64,000 nt of DNA from a bacterium (GCA_017405375.1 JAFRAO010000041.1:1-64000); one strand, 5' to 3'; shown: positions 1 to 8,917, numbered from the stretch's first letter. Notes: a model not told the origin generated them from the letters alone. Numbers and translations: made by a program.

Positions 1-68
1 AATATTGCATGAATAAAAGTAATAAGTTATACAAACCACATTGAATAGATAAAAGTGAGGTTGCAACA

Positions 69-1019
69 ATGAACAAAATAAAAAGTGGTGTAAAGCCCTT
101 TGTAGACTGCATTTTAGCTAGGGGGGGGGGGGCTAAACTCTCTTGTGGCAAGGCTTTCGGCCTATTTAAACCCTTAAAAACCTTTGTTTGTAACTTTTTT
201 AAAGGTGGATTGTCTAAAGTGGACAGTGAACAGAATCGTCAGTTAACCCATAACAGTTCACTATCAACTGTTCACTCACACGCATTTACACTTGCAGAAA
301 CATTAATTGTAATGGGTATAATTGGTGTTGTTGCAGCGTTAACAATACCAAACGTAAATAAAAATACAGGTAGAGCCGAAGCAGTAGCTAAAGTTAAAAA
401 GATTTATGCTGAACTTAATGAAGCACACAATAGAGCTACAGCTGTATATGGTCCTGTTGAGAGTTGGATGGGTGGTGATTCTAATTACAATAAACGCTAC
501 TTTGATAGAATAACTGAATTTATGAAGTTACAAAAAGATTGCGGAACTTCTACAGGCTGCATGAATAATGCATACAAAAATTATAAAGACTCTTCAACAG
601 AAAATGCTGACAAATCACCTGCGGCTATATTGGCGAATGGTTGGTCTTTTCACATATATGACAAATGGACTAGGAATAATAATTGCAATGCTGATGAAGG
701 ATATCAAAATGTCTGTGGTACAGTTTTTGTAGATATAGATGGACCAAACAAAGGTAAAAATACTTTGGGTATTGATTATTTCTATTTTCTTATAACTAAA
801 GATGGAATAAAACCTTATGGTGGAGGAACTTTATGGACTGACTCAGGAAGTTATAATGTAAAAGAGCGTTGTTTTTATCAGGGTTTTTGTACAGAATGGG
901 TAATCAGAAACGGTAATATGGATTATATAGATACAAATCATGATGCTGAAGATAATGCCGGAATATGCAAACACGGAACAAAAGCACAACTTTCCACAAC
1001 CGTCTCAAGCTGCAAGTAA
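69..1019 (+). CDS. Prepilin-like protein (type IV pilin / pseudopilin family) with a very long leader
   Basis: The mature part starts at about residue 73 with FTLAETLIVMGIIGVVAALTIPN, a classic N-methylation prepilin helix with Glu5, preceded by Ala at the peptidase site. The soluble C-terminal part has paired cysteines (CGTSTGC, CNADEGYQNVCG, CFYQGFC) and resembles the prepilin at 16292-17065: both have a VCG..(F/Y)VD(I/V)DG segment and a W(V)I.NGN.DY segment. Pilins and pseudopilins are processed by PilD and assembled into envelope filaments. The 72-residue leader is far longer than the usual 5-30. It is basic, contains a 12-G tract, and carries a repeat-like LSTVHSH stretch just before the cleavage site. 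A ribosome site (GAGG, about 8 nt upstream) supports the ATG at 69. A GTG at 219 is the only later candidate start before the hydrophobic segment. A terminator follows. Confidence 0.85.
   Translation: MNKIKSGVKPFVDCILARGGGAKLSCGKAFGLFKPLKTFVCNFFKGGLSKVDSEQNRQLTHNSSLSTVHSHAFTLAETLIVMGIIGVVAALTIPNVNKNTGRAEAVAKVKKIYAELNEAHNRATAVYGPVESWMGGDSNYNKRYFDRITEFMKLQKDCGTSTGCMNNAYKNYKDSSTENADKSPAAILANGWSFHIYDKWTRNNNCNADEGYQNVCGTVFVDIDGPNKGKNTLGIDYFYFLITKDGIKPYGGGTLWTDSGSYNVKERCFYQGFCTEWVIRNGNMDYIDTNHDAEDNAGICKHGTKAQLSTTVSSCK
121..132 (+). repeat. Homopolymeric G12 tract inside the prepilin leader
   Basis: Twelve consecutive G residues lie in an otherwise AT-rich region and encode part of R-G-G-G-A near residue 18-22. 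Short inverted arms TTTAGC (113-118) and GCTAAA (132-137) flank it. One extra G brings a TAA into frame immediately after the tract. Loss of one G brings a TAA into frame about 15 codons later. Tracts of this kind are typical slipped-strand contingency sites. Confidence 0.9.
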
Positions 1020-1064
1020 CAAATTAACAACAATCAATCAAAATTTAACTAAAAAGGGTATACT

Positions 1065-1102
1065 AAAGAACCACACCTACAACACAGGCAGTGGTTCTTT
1101 TA
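1065..1102 (+). terminator. Rho-independent terminator of the prepilin gene
   Basis: A 10-bp stem, AAAGAACCAC (1065-1074) with GTGGTTCTTT (1091-1100), is followed by a short T run. It lies about 45 nt after the prepilin stop codon. Confidence 0.8.
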
Positions 1103-1241
1103 CGTTTAAAGAATATTATGAACAATCAAAGTGTCAAGAATCCTGTAGCTGAGATTAATTATTGGATTAGGCTTAGTTATATTTTATTTTTAACTCCGAC
1201 AATTTTACGACAAATTACTATTTTTGATTAAAAAATGACAC

Positions 1242-1266
1242 AAAAAAAGAGGACTAAAACCCTCTT
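1242..1266 (-). terminator. Rho-independent terminator downstream of tRNA-Asn
   Basis: Read on the minus strand, AAGAGG pairs with CCTCTT and is followed by a run of seven T. It lies about 12 nt past the 3' end of the tRNA. Confidence 0.75.
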
Positions 1267-1277
1267 AAAATAAGAAA

Positions 1278-1349
1278 CTCCCCAGGTTGGGCTCGAACCA
1301 ACAACCTACCGGTTAACAGCCGGTTGCTCCACCATTGAGCTACTGAGGA
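1278..1349 (-). tRNA. tRNA-Asn (anticodon GTT)
   Basis: The minus strand folds into a full cloverleaf. The acceptor stem is TCCTCAG with CTGGGGA, the D-arm begins GCTC, the anticodon stem-loop is CCGGC-TGTTAAC-CGG with anticodon GTT, and the T-arm contains GGTTCGA. The CCA end is not encoded. The gene is a single tRNA between the prepilin and the ABC exporter with its own terminator. Confidence 0.95.
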
Positions 1350-1399
1350 TTACCTATATTTATATTATAACAAAACTTTTTTTATTGTAAAGCCTTTTT

Positions 1400-3184
1400 T
1401 TAAAATTTTGATAAATTTATTAATCTTTCAAAATCCTTATACGTTGATGATAATTCTTCAAATCTCCCTATATCCACTATTTCCCCTTCCTTTAAATATA
1501 TTATCCTATCACATTTCTTTAATGTTATTAACCTATGTGCTATCGCTATTATTGTTTTTTTACCCTTTATTCCCATTAACATATTTATTATTTCATGCTC
1601 AGTTTCAACATCTAATGATGATGTCGCTTCATCTAATAATATTATTTCTGAATTATTATATAACGCTCTGGCTATTAATATTCGCTGTTTTTGCCCGTAT
1701 GATAAACCATCTATCCTTGAATTTATACCCCCGTTTTTTTCTATATAATCCATTATTTGAGCTTGTTTTAAACAATTTATTACCATCGATTCATCTACCA
1801 ATTCATCAGAAATTCCCCAGGCTACATTATGCTTATAACTACCATTTAATAAATTCATATCCTGTGGAACGTATCCTATTAATGAACTTAATATAGATTC
1901 ATTTTGAGATGTTATTTCTGTATCATTCATTCGTATTTTGCCGGAATCAGGTGGTAATAAACCCATCAATATATCTGCTAATGTTGTCTTTCCTGCTCCG
2001 GATAAGCCTATTATTCCAATAAATTCACCGGCTTTTATCTCAAATGTTATATCCTTTAAAACTTTTTTGTTCGCATCATACCCAAAATTAATTTTATCTA
2101 ATCGTATTTTCTTAAATTCTTTTATTTTATTCTTTGCATCTATCTTCGATTTTTTATAGTATAAATCATTTTTTTCAAATAATTCATTCATTTTCTGCAT
2201 TATTGTTTTGGTTGAATTTATATTGTTTAATGCTGTTTGTATTCTATTTAAAACGGGTGCTAACCTAAATAAAACAACTAATATAAGCCCGTATGATGCT
2301 ACTATTCTTGAAAAATCATATTTATTTTGATATGCAACAACCGCAGCCAGTAAAATTAACGCAAACACTAAGATTATTTCAACTAAATATGGCGGCAAAT
2401 TAGACATAAATACACTTTTTAATGATACTTTGCCTAATTCTGCTTGGGTTTCCTTAAATCTGCTATAAAAGATGTCTGATGCAGAAAATATCCTAACTTC
2501 ACGCAAGTTTGAACAATTTTCCAGTATTCGTTCATTATTTGCTATAGATGCTTCCAGTAATTTCGGTGCAATTTTAGATGTTTGTTTTTTGAAGAATACA
2601 TTTAAATACAGCATGCTTAAACTTATAAATGTTAAAACAAATATAGCAACCAAAAAGAATTTGATAAACAATAAAGATAAAATTAGAAATAATATTATTG
2701 AATTTGTCATCAAAATTAAAAATTTTAAAACAAATACATCCAGAGCTTGTGAACTTAATGTTGAGATATTATATATTTTGTCTGAAATCGGAATTTTTAT
2801 AATTTTTATATACGGAATATTTAAGTAATAATTCATTATTAAATCGTTTATCTCATTTTTCCAGTTTATTACAAATTTTGTTTGCCAATATGAAATTCCT
2901 ATCATTAGTAAATTTTTTACAAAAAATATTGATGCGATAAGAACTGCAATAATTATTATGTTAAATGAAATATTTTGAGAATGTGTAATTAGTGTCAAAT
3001 TTTGATAAACATGATTTTGAACAGCAGTTTGCGGATTAATTAAAATAATCAAAAACGGATATATTGTCCCGATTCCAAGAAATTCTAAACTTCCTGCTAA
3101 TATTGACATACACAGAAAAAATAAAATTAATAATTTCTTTTTATTACCATAATATTTTATAAAGGTTAAAAATAAATTTATCAT
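1400..3184 (-). CDS. ABC exporter, fused permease and ATPase (MsbA/PglK-like)
   Basis: This is a half-transporter expected to work as a homodimer, flipping a lipid-linked or hydrophobic substrate across the inner membrane. The N-terminal half has six predicted membrane segments. It opens with an LEFLGIGTIYPFL stretch that resembles the start of PglK/WlaB-type oligosaccharide-lipid flippases. The C-terminal ATPase has Walker A GLSGAGKTT (about residue 392), signature LSYGQKQ (about 493) and Walker B IILLDEATS (about 515), followed by an H-loop AIAHR. The length of 594 aa is normal for the family. It lies 50 nt downstream of the pilO-like gene and could be cotranscribed with the pilus genes. 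The substrate cannot be read from the sequence. The start codon has only a weak AAGAAG ribosome site. Confidence 0.88.
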   Translation of the reverse strand: MINLFLTFIKYYGNKKKLLILFFLCMSILAGSLEFLGIGTIYPFLIILINPQTAVQNHVYQNLTLITHSQNISFNIIIIAVLIASIFFVKNLLMIGISYWQTKFVINWKNEINDLIMNYYLNIPYIKIIKIPISDKIYNISTLSSQALDVFVLKFLILMTNSIILFLILSLLFIKFFLVAIFVLTFISLSMLYLNVFFKKQTSKIAPKLLEASIANNERILENCSNLREVRIFSASDIFYSRFKETQAELGKVSLKSVFMSNLPPYLVEIILVFALILLAAVVAYQNKYDFSRIVASYGLILVVLFRLAPVLNRIQTALNNINSTKTIMQKMNELFEKNDLYYKKSKIDAKNKIKEFKKIRLDKINFGYDANKKVLKDITFEIKAGEFIGIIGLSGAGKTTLADILMGLLPPDSGKIRMNDTEITSQNESILSSLIGYVPQDMNLLNGSYKHNVAWGISDELVDESMVINCLKQAQIMDYIEKNGGINSRIDGLSYGQKQRILIARALYNNSEIILLDEATSSLDVETEHEIINMLMGIKGKKTIIAIAHRLITLKKCDRIIYLKEGEIVDIGRFEELSSTYKDFERLINLSKF

Positions 3185-3234
3185 ATTATATTTCTTCTTT
3201 AAAATGGGAACCGCGTAAAATGATTTGTTGTATT

Positions 3235-3936
3235 TTACTGATTTTCGCCAGATTCTGAATCTGAAGGTTCTGCCGGCGCAGGATTATTTTCGCTATTGTT
3301 TTCCTGCTGAGCACTAGGAGCATTCTTTTCAATGTTCTCTGTTGAAACATCAGACGGATCCCTATACGAATACATTGTTATGGTTAAATTTATTAGCAAT
3401 ACCCTTTTATCTTTTTCGTATGGATAAATCTCTATACTGTTTAGATTAATTAGGTATGGATATTTAAACAAATCTGAAATAAAATTTTCAAAATCTGAAT
3501 AATTTGAAACAATTTTCATATCCATTTTATTCACGCTGTAATTAGCACCATCGCCACTTACAAAAACATCCTCTTTTGGGTTCATCATAGGTTTAATTGA
3601 ATAAATTTTTATATGATTTTTTCTTGCTATTTCGATAAAATCATCTAATAGAACAGAAAAAGTAGATTCTGCATCAGTAACAATACCGGTTGCTTTGTAA
3701 ATCTTTTTCGTAAAAACATCTTCAACATTCATTTTTTGCATACGTTCAAACTTTTCACGTGCAATTTTTACTTGTGATTCCAGCGAAGTTTTAACTTCAG
3801 TTTGCGATTTTATTTGATTAAATAATTCAATCGTATGAACAAACTTTGGTTGTAATTGTTTGTAAATCACAAACAATGCGATTAAAATCATTGATAAATA
3901 TATTAAAACTTCTTTATACTTTTTTAAATCACCCAT
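3235..3936 (-). CDS. pilO: PilO-like type IV pilus inner-membrane protein
   Basis: The protein has one N-terminal membrane segment (about residues 9-26), a coiled-coil stretch (about 35-75) and an alpha/beta periplasmic domain ending in a Pro/Glu/Ser-rich tail. This is the layout of PilO, which pairs with PilN at the inner membrane to form the pilus alignment platform. Position supports the call: it follows the pilM-pilN fusion by 18 nt, with a GAGGA ribosome site in that gap. The tail (about residues 200-233) is low complexity and not typical of PilO. Sequence similarity is weak, as is normal for this family, so the name rests on layout and context. Confidence 0.72.
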   Translation of the reverse strand: MGDLKKYKEVLIYLSMILIALFVIYKQLQPKFVHTIELFNQIKSQTEVKTSLESQVKIAREKFERMQKMNVEDVFTKKIYKATGIVTDAESTFSVLLDDFIEIARKNHIKIYSIKPMMNPKEDVFVSGDGANYSVNKMDMKIVSNYSDFENFISDLFKYPYLINLNSIEIYPYEKDKRVLLINLTITMYSYRDPSDVSTENIEKNAPSAQQENNSENNPAPAEPSDSESGENQ

Positions 3937-3954
3937 TAATTGATTATATCCTCA

Positions 3955-5790
3955 TTAAAATTTTTCAATCGAATCTAAATTTGCAGGCAAATCCTTTGGT
4001 GGAGCATCACCGCCTGAACCTGAACTTGCAGGAGGTTGAGAACTTCCTTGGTTATTATTACCCAAATTTTCAATATTATCTGCATTATTTAAGAAATTAT
4101 CGAACAAGAATCCTTTTCGTTTTCTACTTGAACTTTGTTGTTGATTATTATCACCTGATTTTTCACTTGTGCTGATTTCGCCTTCTTGAGCTTTTAATTC
4201 AGCATCGGTTAGATTCGTAATTTCAAATTCATAAAATGTCGGTTTAATTTTATTATAATTTTGAATAACTATATTATCCGGCGTATCTGTTGATAACTCA
4301 AGTCTGTTTAGTCTTAAATCAGAATTAATAACAGACATTTTCAAGCCTTTGTAGAATTTATAAACATTTTCAACACTTACTGAACGACCTATTATATCAA
4401 TTTTTTTATTATCGTATATTTTTAAATATATAAGCCAAGTTTCACTTGGTAAATTCATGCCTATAGCGGAATAATATATCAATTTAATTTTATTAATATC
4501 GTAAACAGTATTAATTTCTAATTTTTCATCGAATTTATTCTTTTTATCAATACCCTCATATTGTGTTAATGTTTTTTTCATACCATCAATTTCACTATTG
4601 AGAGTATCCAGTTCTTTTTGTTTTGTACCCGTTAAGTAATTTAAAACAAATAATATTATCAATGATGGTATTACAATAATTATAGCCAATAAGAAAGTTA
4701 TTTTTCTTACATTTTCTGAATTCAACTCAATTTCAAAATTACCGATTTTCAACATCGGATATTCATCAACTACACTATCTGCTTTTGCCGGAGAATTGAT
4801 ACCTAACAAATTAAATTTCAAAGGATAATCAGAAATATTATAAATTCCTGAACCGACAGCTTCAGGAGTTATTTTTAGAACCATATTAGGTAAAATATTA
4901 TATGAGGCCAACATCAAAGGATTTTGCACATATTTATTACATTCCAAAAATTTTATATGACCGTTGAACGGTATTTTCATTGATAAAACTTCTGCTGAAA
5001 CTAAATCTGTTTTGGAAACAATGTACAAATAATTTGAAGTGACAGCCTGCAGTGCTAATTGAGTCGATGATATAATTGCATCATATATTTCATCATTTTC
5101 AAACGATTTTAAGGCTAATGGTTCTTCTTTGTAGTCAATTATATTTTTACCGTTTAATTCAATCATTGAATAACTGTTTGGATTAATTATCATTAAATGC
5201 CAAACAGTACCTTCAACCATTTGTTCTTCGGCCAACTGATTGTAACTCAAAGTTTTTAACAACGAATTTGGAGCTGTTTCAACGGCAACAATACTACAAC
5301 CGACTTCAACACATGCCGCACTAATTTCATCTAAAGCAGCTTGTTGTAATACGCCGTATAGTATAGATTTATTTTCGCTGTCATTATACACATCACTATT
5401 ATCAAACCAACTAACAACAGGATCTTGGCGTTTGAAAATATATGATAACTCTTCAACTTCGGAGATAATTGCGCTGTTAATTCCTTCGTCTGTCAATATT
5501 GAAGGGAGTGTAATTGTTCCGTAATATACCGAAGGCAGAGTCAAAACTATATTGCTTTTACGAGAAATTCTTAATTCATCAAAAAGTTCGCCTAATGTTT
5601 CTCTAAATTGATCATAATTTGCGATTTCTCTTCTTGCATAATCATATTCTAAAAATTTGCATGCATATTTCTCAATAGTTTTGGTTTTAGGATTAATTTC
5701 TATCATCTCTAAACCTACTGAAGGAGAAACCGTAACACCTATTACTGATTTTTTTGCTGAGCCGAATTGTGATAATATTTGATTTAACAT
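3955..5790 (-). CDS. Fused PilM-PilN type IV pilus assembly protein
   Basis: Residues 1 to about 340 look like PilM, the cytoplasmic actin-like ATPase of type IV pili. They have an N-terminal GVTVSPSVGLEMIEI strand pair, LTLPSVYYGTITLP, and a late EAVGSGIYNIS segment. A short cytoplasmic stretch follows, then one membrane helix (about 365-390). After it come a coiled coil and a periplasmic alpha/beta domain with LRLNRLELST, as in PilN. In most bacteria PilM is a separate protein that binds the N-terminal cytoplasmic tail of PilN; here both are one chain of 611 aa. The C-terminal 90 residues are rich in Ser, Gln, Asn, Gly and Pro. PilO-like follows directly. No pilQ is seen. nadA is divergent. 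No clear ribosome site precedes the ATG. Confidence 0.75.
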   Translation of the reverse strand: MLNQILSQFGSAKKSVIGVTVSPSVGLEMIEINPKTKTIEKYACKFLEYDYARREIANYDQFRETLGELFDELRISRKSNIVLTLPSVYYGTITLPSILTDEGINSAIISEVEELSYIFKRQDPVVSWFDNSDVYNDSENKSILYGVLQQAALDEISAACVEVGCSIVAVETAPNSLLKTLSYNQLAEEQMVEGTVWHLMIINPNSYSMIELNGKNIIDYKEEPLALKSFENDEIYDAIISSTQLALQAVTSNYLYIVSKTDLVSAEVLSMKIPFNGHIKFLECNKYVQNPLMLASYNILPNMVLKITPEAVGSGIYNISDYPLKFNLLGINSPAKADSVVDEYPMLKIGNFEIELNSENVRKITFLLAIIIVIPSLIILFVLNYLTGTKQKELDTLNSEIDGMKKTLTQYEGIDKKNKFDEKLEINTVYDINKIKLIYYSAIGMNLPSETWLIYLKIYDNKKIDIIGRSVSVENVYKFYKGLKMSVINSDLRLNRLELSTDTPDNIVIQNYNKIKPTFYEFEITNLTDAELKAQEGEISTSEKSGDNNQQQSSSRKRKGFLFDNFLNNADNIENLGNNNQGSSQPPASSGSGGDAPPKDLPANLDSIEKF

Positions 5791-5887
5791 ATGTTCTGTT
5801 TTTATTGTTTTTATTATATAATAACTTAGAAGTATTATAGTTTAAACATGATTTTACGTCAAATTTCAGCAAATAAAGGTATATTCA

Positions 5888-6793
5888 ATGCAAATTAGAG
5901 ATGAAATATTAAGACTTAAAAAAGAAAAAAATGCAGTCATCTTGGCTCATTGTTATCAGAATATTGAAATTGATGAAGTTGCGGATTTTGTGGGTGATTC
6001 TCTTTATTTAAGCCAAATGGCGGCTAAAACTGATGCTGATATTATTGTTTTTGCAGGAGTATATTTCATGGCACAAACAGCGAAAATTATATCTCCAAAT
6101 AAAAAAATTTTTTTGCCGAACATGAATTCAGGCTGTTTGATGGCAGATATGGTTGATTTAAACCAGTTAAGGGATTTTAAATCAAAGCATAAAAATATAC
6201 CTGTAGTTTGTTACATAAATTCAACGGCGGAAGTAAAATCAGAATGTGATATTTGCGTAACAAGTTCAAATGCAATTAAAGTTGTCAAATCATTAAATGC
6301 TCCTGAAATTTTATTTTTACCCGATACATATCTTGGCAAATACGTAGAAAGTCAATTAAAGAACGTAAAAGTTACTACTTATCCGGGTTTTTGTCCGACA
6401 CATATAAAAATAACCGAGGATGATGTTAAAAAAGCAAGAGAGAATCATCCTAATGCTTTAATATTAACACACCCTGAATGTCATAAAAATGTTTGTGAAC
6501 TATCAGATTTTGTAGGAAGTACTTCGCAGATTATTAAATATGCCGGAGAAAGCACAAATAATGAGTTTGTTATTGCAACGGAAAAAGGTGTTGCAGAAAG
6601 ATTAAAAAGAGATTTTCCTCAAAAAACTTTTTATTTAATAAAAGATGATATTGTTTGTCCTAACATGAAATGTAATACTTTGGACGACATATATAATGTA
6701 TTAAAAAATGAAATAAATGAAATAATGGTTGATGAAAATATTTCAAAAAAAGCTCTTAAATCAATAAGTAAAATGCTTGAGGTTTGCAAATAA
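5888..6793 (+). CDS. nadA: Quinolinate synthase A
   Basis: NadA condenses iminoaspartate with dihydroxyacetone phosphate to quinolinate, the first ring of NAD, using a [4Fe-4S] cluster. The sequence shows AHCYQNIEIDEVADFVGDS near the start, MNSGCLMADM (first Cys ligand), YINSTAEVKSECDICVTSSNA, FLPDTYLGKY, THPECHKNVC and CPNMKCNTLDDIY (last Cys ligand). The length of 301 aa is typical. AAAGG precedes the ATG. The stop codon overlaps the start of rlmB (TAATG). nadB and nadC are not in the window. Confidence 0.95.
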   Translation: MQIRDEILRLKKEKNAVILAHCYQNIEIDEVADFVGDSLYLSQMAAKTDADIIVFAGVYFMAQTAKIISPNKKIFLPNMNSGCLMADMVDLNQLRDFKSKHKNIPVVCYINSTAEVKSECDICVTSSNAIKVVKSLNAPEILFLPDTYLGKYVESQLKNVKVTTYPGFCPTHIKITEDDVKKARENHPNALILTHPECHKNVCELSDFVGSTSQIIKYAGESTNNEFVIATEKGVAERLKRDFPQKTFYLIKDDIVCPNMKCNTLDDIYNVLKNEINEIMVDENISKKALKSISKMLEVCK

Positions 6794-7542
6794 TGGATAT
6801 TATATACGGCAAAAATGCAATAACCGAGGCACTTGAGGTTAATACGAGGAAAATAAACAAAATAATCATTTCAAAGAGTATTCATGTTGATGGTAAAATC
6901 CAAAAAATAAAAGAGCTTGCACAAAGAAATGGTGTGATTTTTCAATTCGTTGCAAAAGAAAAATTTACGCAGTATAACGAATTAAACCATCAAGGTATTA
7001 TTGCATTCATTTCCCCGATAGAATATATGGATTTAGATGAATTTTTATCTCAAAAACATAATAATGCATCAGTTGTTATGCTCGATGGGATAGAAGATTC
7101 ATATAATTTGGGTTCAATAATAAGAACATGTACATGTGCAGGTGTAGATGCCATAATAATTCCGTCAAGAAGAAACGTTCAAGTTGATTCTATTGTGGAA
7201 AAAGTTTCTGCGGGTGCAGTTAATCATATACCGATAATAAAAGTCAATAGCCCGACAGGAGCATTAAAAAAGATGCAAGATACCAACTGGTGGGTAATTG
7301 CAGCAGAAGCAAATGCAAAAGATAATTATTATGACGTAGATTATACTGATATGAATTTTGTACTCGTAATGGGTGCAGAGCATGCCGGAGTATCTCAATC
7401 TATAATGAAAATGTCCGATTTTCAAATTAAAATACCACTTTTGAGAAATTTCAATTCATTGAATGTATCTAATGCATTAAGTGCTATTATATTTGAAACG
7501 GTAAGACAAAAAATGTGTAAGGATTTAAAAACAAAAAGGTAA
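6793..7542 (+). CDS. rlmB: TrmH/SpoU-family 2'-O-methyltransferase, likely 23S rRNA Gm2251 methyltransferase RlmB
   Basis: A SPOUT methyltransferase with an N-terminal substrate-binding domain (residues 1-75, beginning MDIIYGKNAITEAL) and a knotted catalytic domain. The three SpoU motifs are present: DGIEDSYNLGSIIRT, VMGAEHAGVS and IPLLRNFNSLNVSNALS. RlmB methylates the ribose of G2251 in the peptidyl-transferase loop; related enzymes act on other rRNA or tRNA sites, so the exact target is inferred. The ATG at 6793 is preferred over an in-frame TTG at 6784 because it overlaps the nadA stop and has GAGG upstream. Confidence 0.88.
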   Translation: MDIIYGKNAITEALEVNTRKINKIIISKSIHVDGKIQKIKELAQRNGVIFQFVAKEKFTQYNELNHQGIIAFISPIEYMDLDEFLSQKHNNASVVMLDGIEDSYNLGSIIRTCTCAGVDAIIIPSRRNVQVDSIVEKVSAGAVNHIPIIKVNSPTGALKKMQDTNWWVIAAEANAKDNYYDVDYTDMNFVLVMGAEHAGVSQSIMKMSDFQIKIPLLRNFNSLNVSNALSAIIFETVRQKMCKDLKTKR

Positions 7543-7548
7543 TTGATA

Positions 7549-8547
7549 ATGACTAAAACATCTAAAAATTCTAAACCTCAAGAAAACATGCCTGAAAATG
7601 ATATAGATTTAAAGGATATGCAATTTGATGATGCAGACGAAGATATTATAGACAACGTAACAGAATTACAAGTACCTGAAACATCAAGTTCAGAAAATAC
7701 AGATGATTCAGTAAAGATATATTTAAGGCAAATAGGTAAAATTCCTCTATTATCACACGAGGAAGAAATTAAACTTGCTAAAGAAATCAAAGAAACACAT
7801 AGTGAAATTGCTAAAAGCACTATCATAAATGCAAATTTAAGACTTGTGGTAAGTATTGCCAAAAGATTTATCGGACGAGGTTTATCATTTATGGATTTAA
7901 TACAGGAAGGCAACATCGGTTTGATGAAAGCAGCGGAAAGATTTGATTATGAAAAAGGCTTTAAGTTTTCTACTTATGCGACATGGTGGATACAACAAGC
8001 AATAGCAAGAGCTATAGCAGACAAATCAAGAACCATAAGATTACCTATCCACATGCTTGAATCTTTAAACAAAATAAAGAAAATATCTGTTGATTTATCG
8101 GCAGAATTAGGAAGAAATCCGACCAAACAAGAAATCGCATACAGACTTGGAATATCTGTATCAAGACTTAATCAAATTTGCAAGGCAGCGCAAGATACAA
8201 TAAGCATAGAAACGCCAACAACACAAAAAGACGATTCTACAAAAATTGCAGATTTAATTATTGATGAATCTTCAACAACACCTGATTCTATGGTTACTCA
8301 AGAGAATTTACTTGAAGATATTCAAAAAATGTTGAGTCAATTAATGCCAAAAGAACGTGATGTATTAATTATGAGATATGGACTTGATAACAGCGGTTAC
8401 AAAAAGACACTTGATGAAATAGGTACACAATTCGGTGTTTCCAGAGAAAGAATCCGTCAAATTGAAACAAGAGCTCTTTCAAAATTAAAAAAACTTTGCA
8501 GAAATGAAAAATTAAAAGTTAATTTAAAAAATTATTTTGGAAACTAA
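7549..8547 (+). CDS. RNA polymerase sigma factor, RpoD/SigA family (sigma-70 group 1 or 2)
   Basis: Domains in order are an acidic 45-residue N-terminus, region 1.2 ([20 protein letters not shown]), region 2 with [24 protein letters not shown] and [13 protein letters not shown], region 3, and region 4 with the helix-turn-helix [20 protein letters not shown]. It recruits RNA polymerase to -35/-10 promoters. A long region 1.1 is absent and the 332-aa length resembles cyanobacterial SigA or group 2 factors, so it may be primary or alternative. AAAGGT precedes the ATG at 7549. The stop overlaps the convergent DUF721 gene by 4 nt. Confidence 0.92.
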   Translation: MTKTSKNSKPQENMPENDIDLKDMQFDDADEDIIDNVTELQVPETSSSENTDDSVKIYLRQIGKIPLLSHEEEIKLAKEIKETHSEIAKSTIINANLRLVVSIAKRFIGRGLSFMDLIQEGNIGLMKAAERFDYEKGFKFSTYATWWIQQAIARAIADKSRTIRLPIHMLESLNKIKKISVDLSAELGRNPTKQEIAYRLGISVSRLNQICKAAQDTISIETPTTQKDDSTKIADLIIDESSTTPDSMVTQENLLEDIQKMLSQLMPKERDVLIMRYGLDNSGYKKTLDEIGTQFGVSRERIRQIETRALSKLKKLCRNEKLKVNLKNYFGN

Positions 8548-8879
8548 TTTTCATCAGTCCAACATTTTACATCAAAACGTAAATCTTTAATACTTATTTT
8601 TAAAGATTTTAAATATGGCTGTAATTTATTTAATATAGCTGCTTTTCTTAGCATTAATTCTTGTGCAACTGTTGAATTTTTACATGCAATAACCATAACA
8701 GAGCGAGTTGTCATAGAATAAGGTTTCGAATTATCATGAAATTTCTCATCTACAACTTTTTTCCAGAATTTAAAAATATTTGTTCTTGTAATTACTTTTT
8801 TATATTCTTTTGTGTCTGTAATTTCTGTAATAACAGAATCTATACCTATAAAATCAGTATATAAAACTTTTTTAGTCAT
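8544..8879 (-). CDS. DUF721 protein, DciA-like
   Basis: A 111-aa protein with the DUF721 pattern: a conserved W (FWKKVV), a [24 protein letters not shown] strand-helix segment and a final ILNKLQPYL helix. DciA proteins load or assist the replicative helicase DnaB in bacteria that lack DnaC/DnaI, including Cyanobacteria. The assignment is by fold pattern in a short, divergent protein. The ATG at 8879 is preferred to an upstream TTG. Divergent from nrnA with only 37 nt between the start codons, so the nrnA promoter sits in this gap. Confidence 0.7.
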   Translation of the reverse strand: MTKKVLYTDFIGIDSVITEITDTKEYKKVITRTNIFKFWKKVVDEKFHDNSKPYSMTTRSVMVIACKNSTVAQELMLRKAAILNKLQPYLKSLKISIKDLRFDVKCWTDEN

Positions 8880-8901
8880 AAACAATCCGTTTTTTAATTT
8901 G

Positions 8902-8917
8902 TGCTATAATTAATTCA
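8902..8917 (+). promoter_or_regulatory. Extended -10 promoter giving a leaderless nrnA mRNA
   Basis: TGCTATAAT (8902-8910) is an extended -10 element. The nrnA ATG begins 7 nt after its last T, where transcription should start. There is no room for a ribosome-binding site. Confidence 0.6.

Noticed and set aside
940-1152. Second small gene after the prepilin
   Set aside because: It overlaps the prepilin 3' end in another frame, contains the terminator hairpin and has no ribosome site.
1408-1896. 162-aa plus-strand frame inside the ABC exporter gene
   Set aside because: It is antisense to the ATPase domain with all its motifs, and is rich in Leu/Ile/Tyr as expected of an antisense frame.
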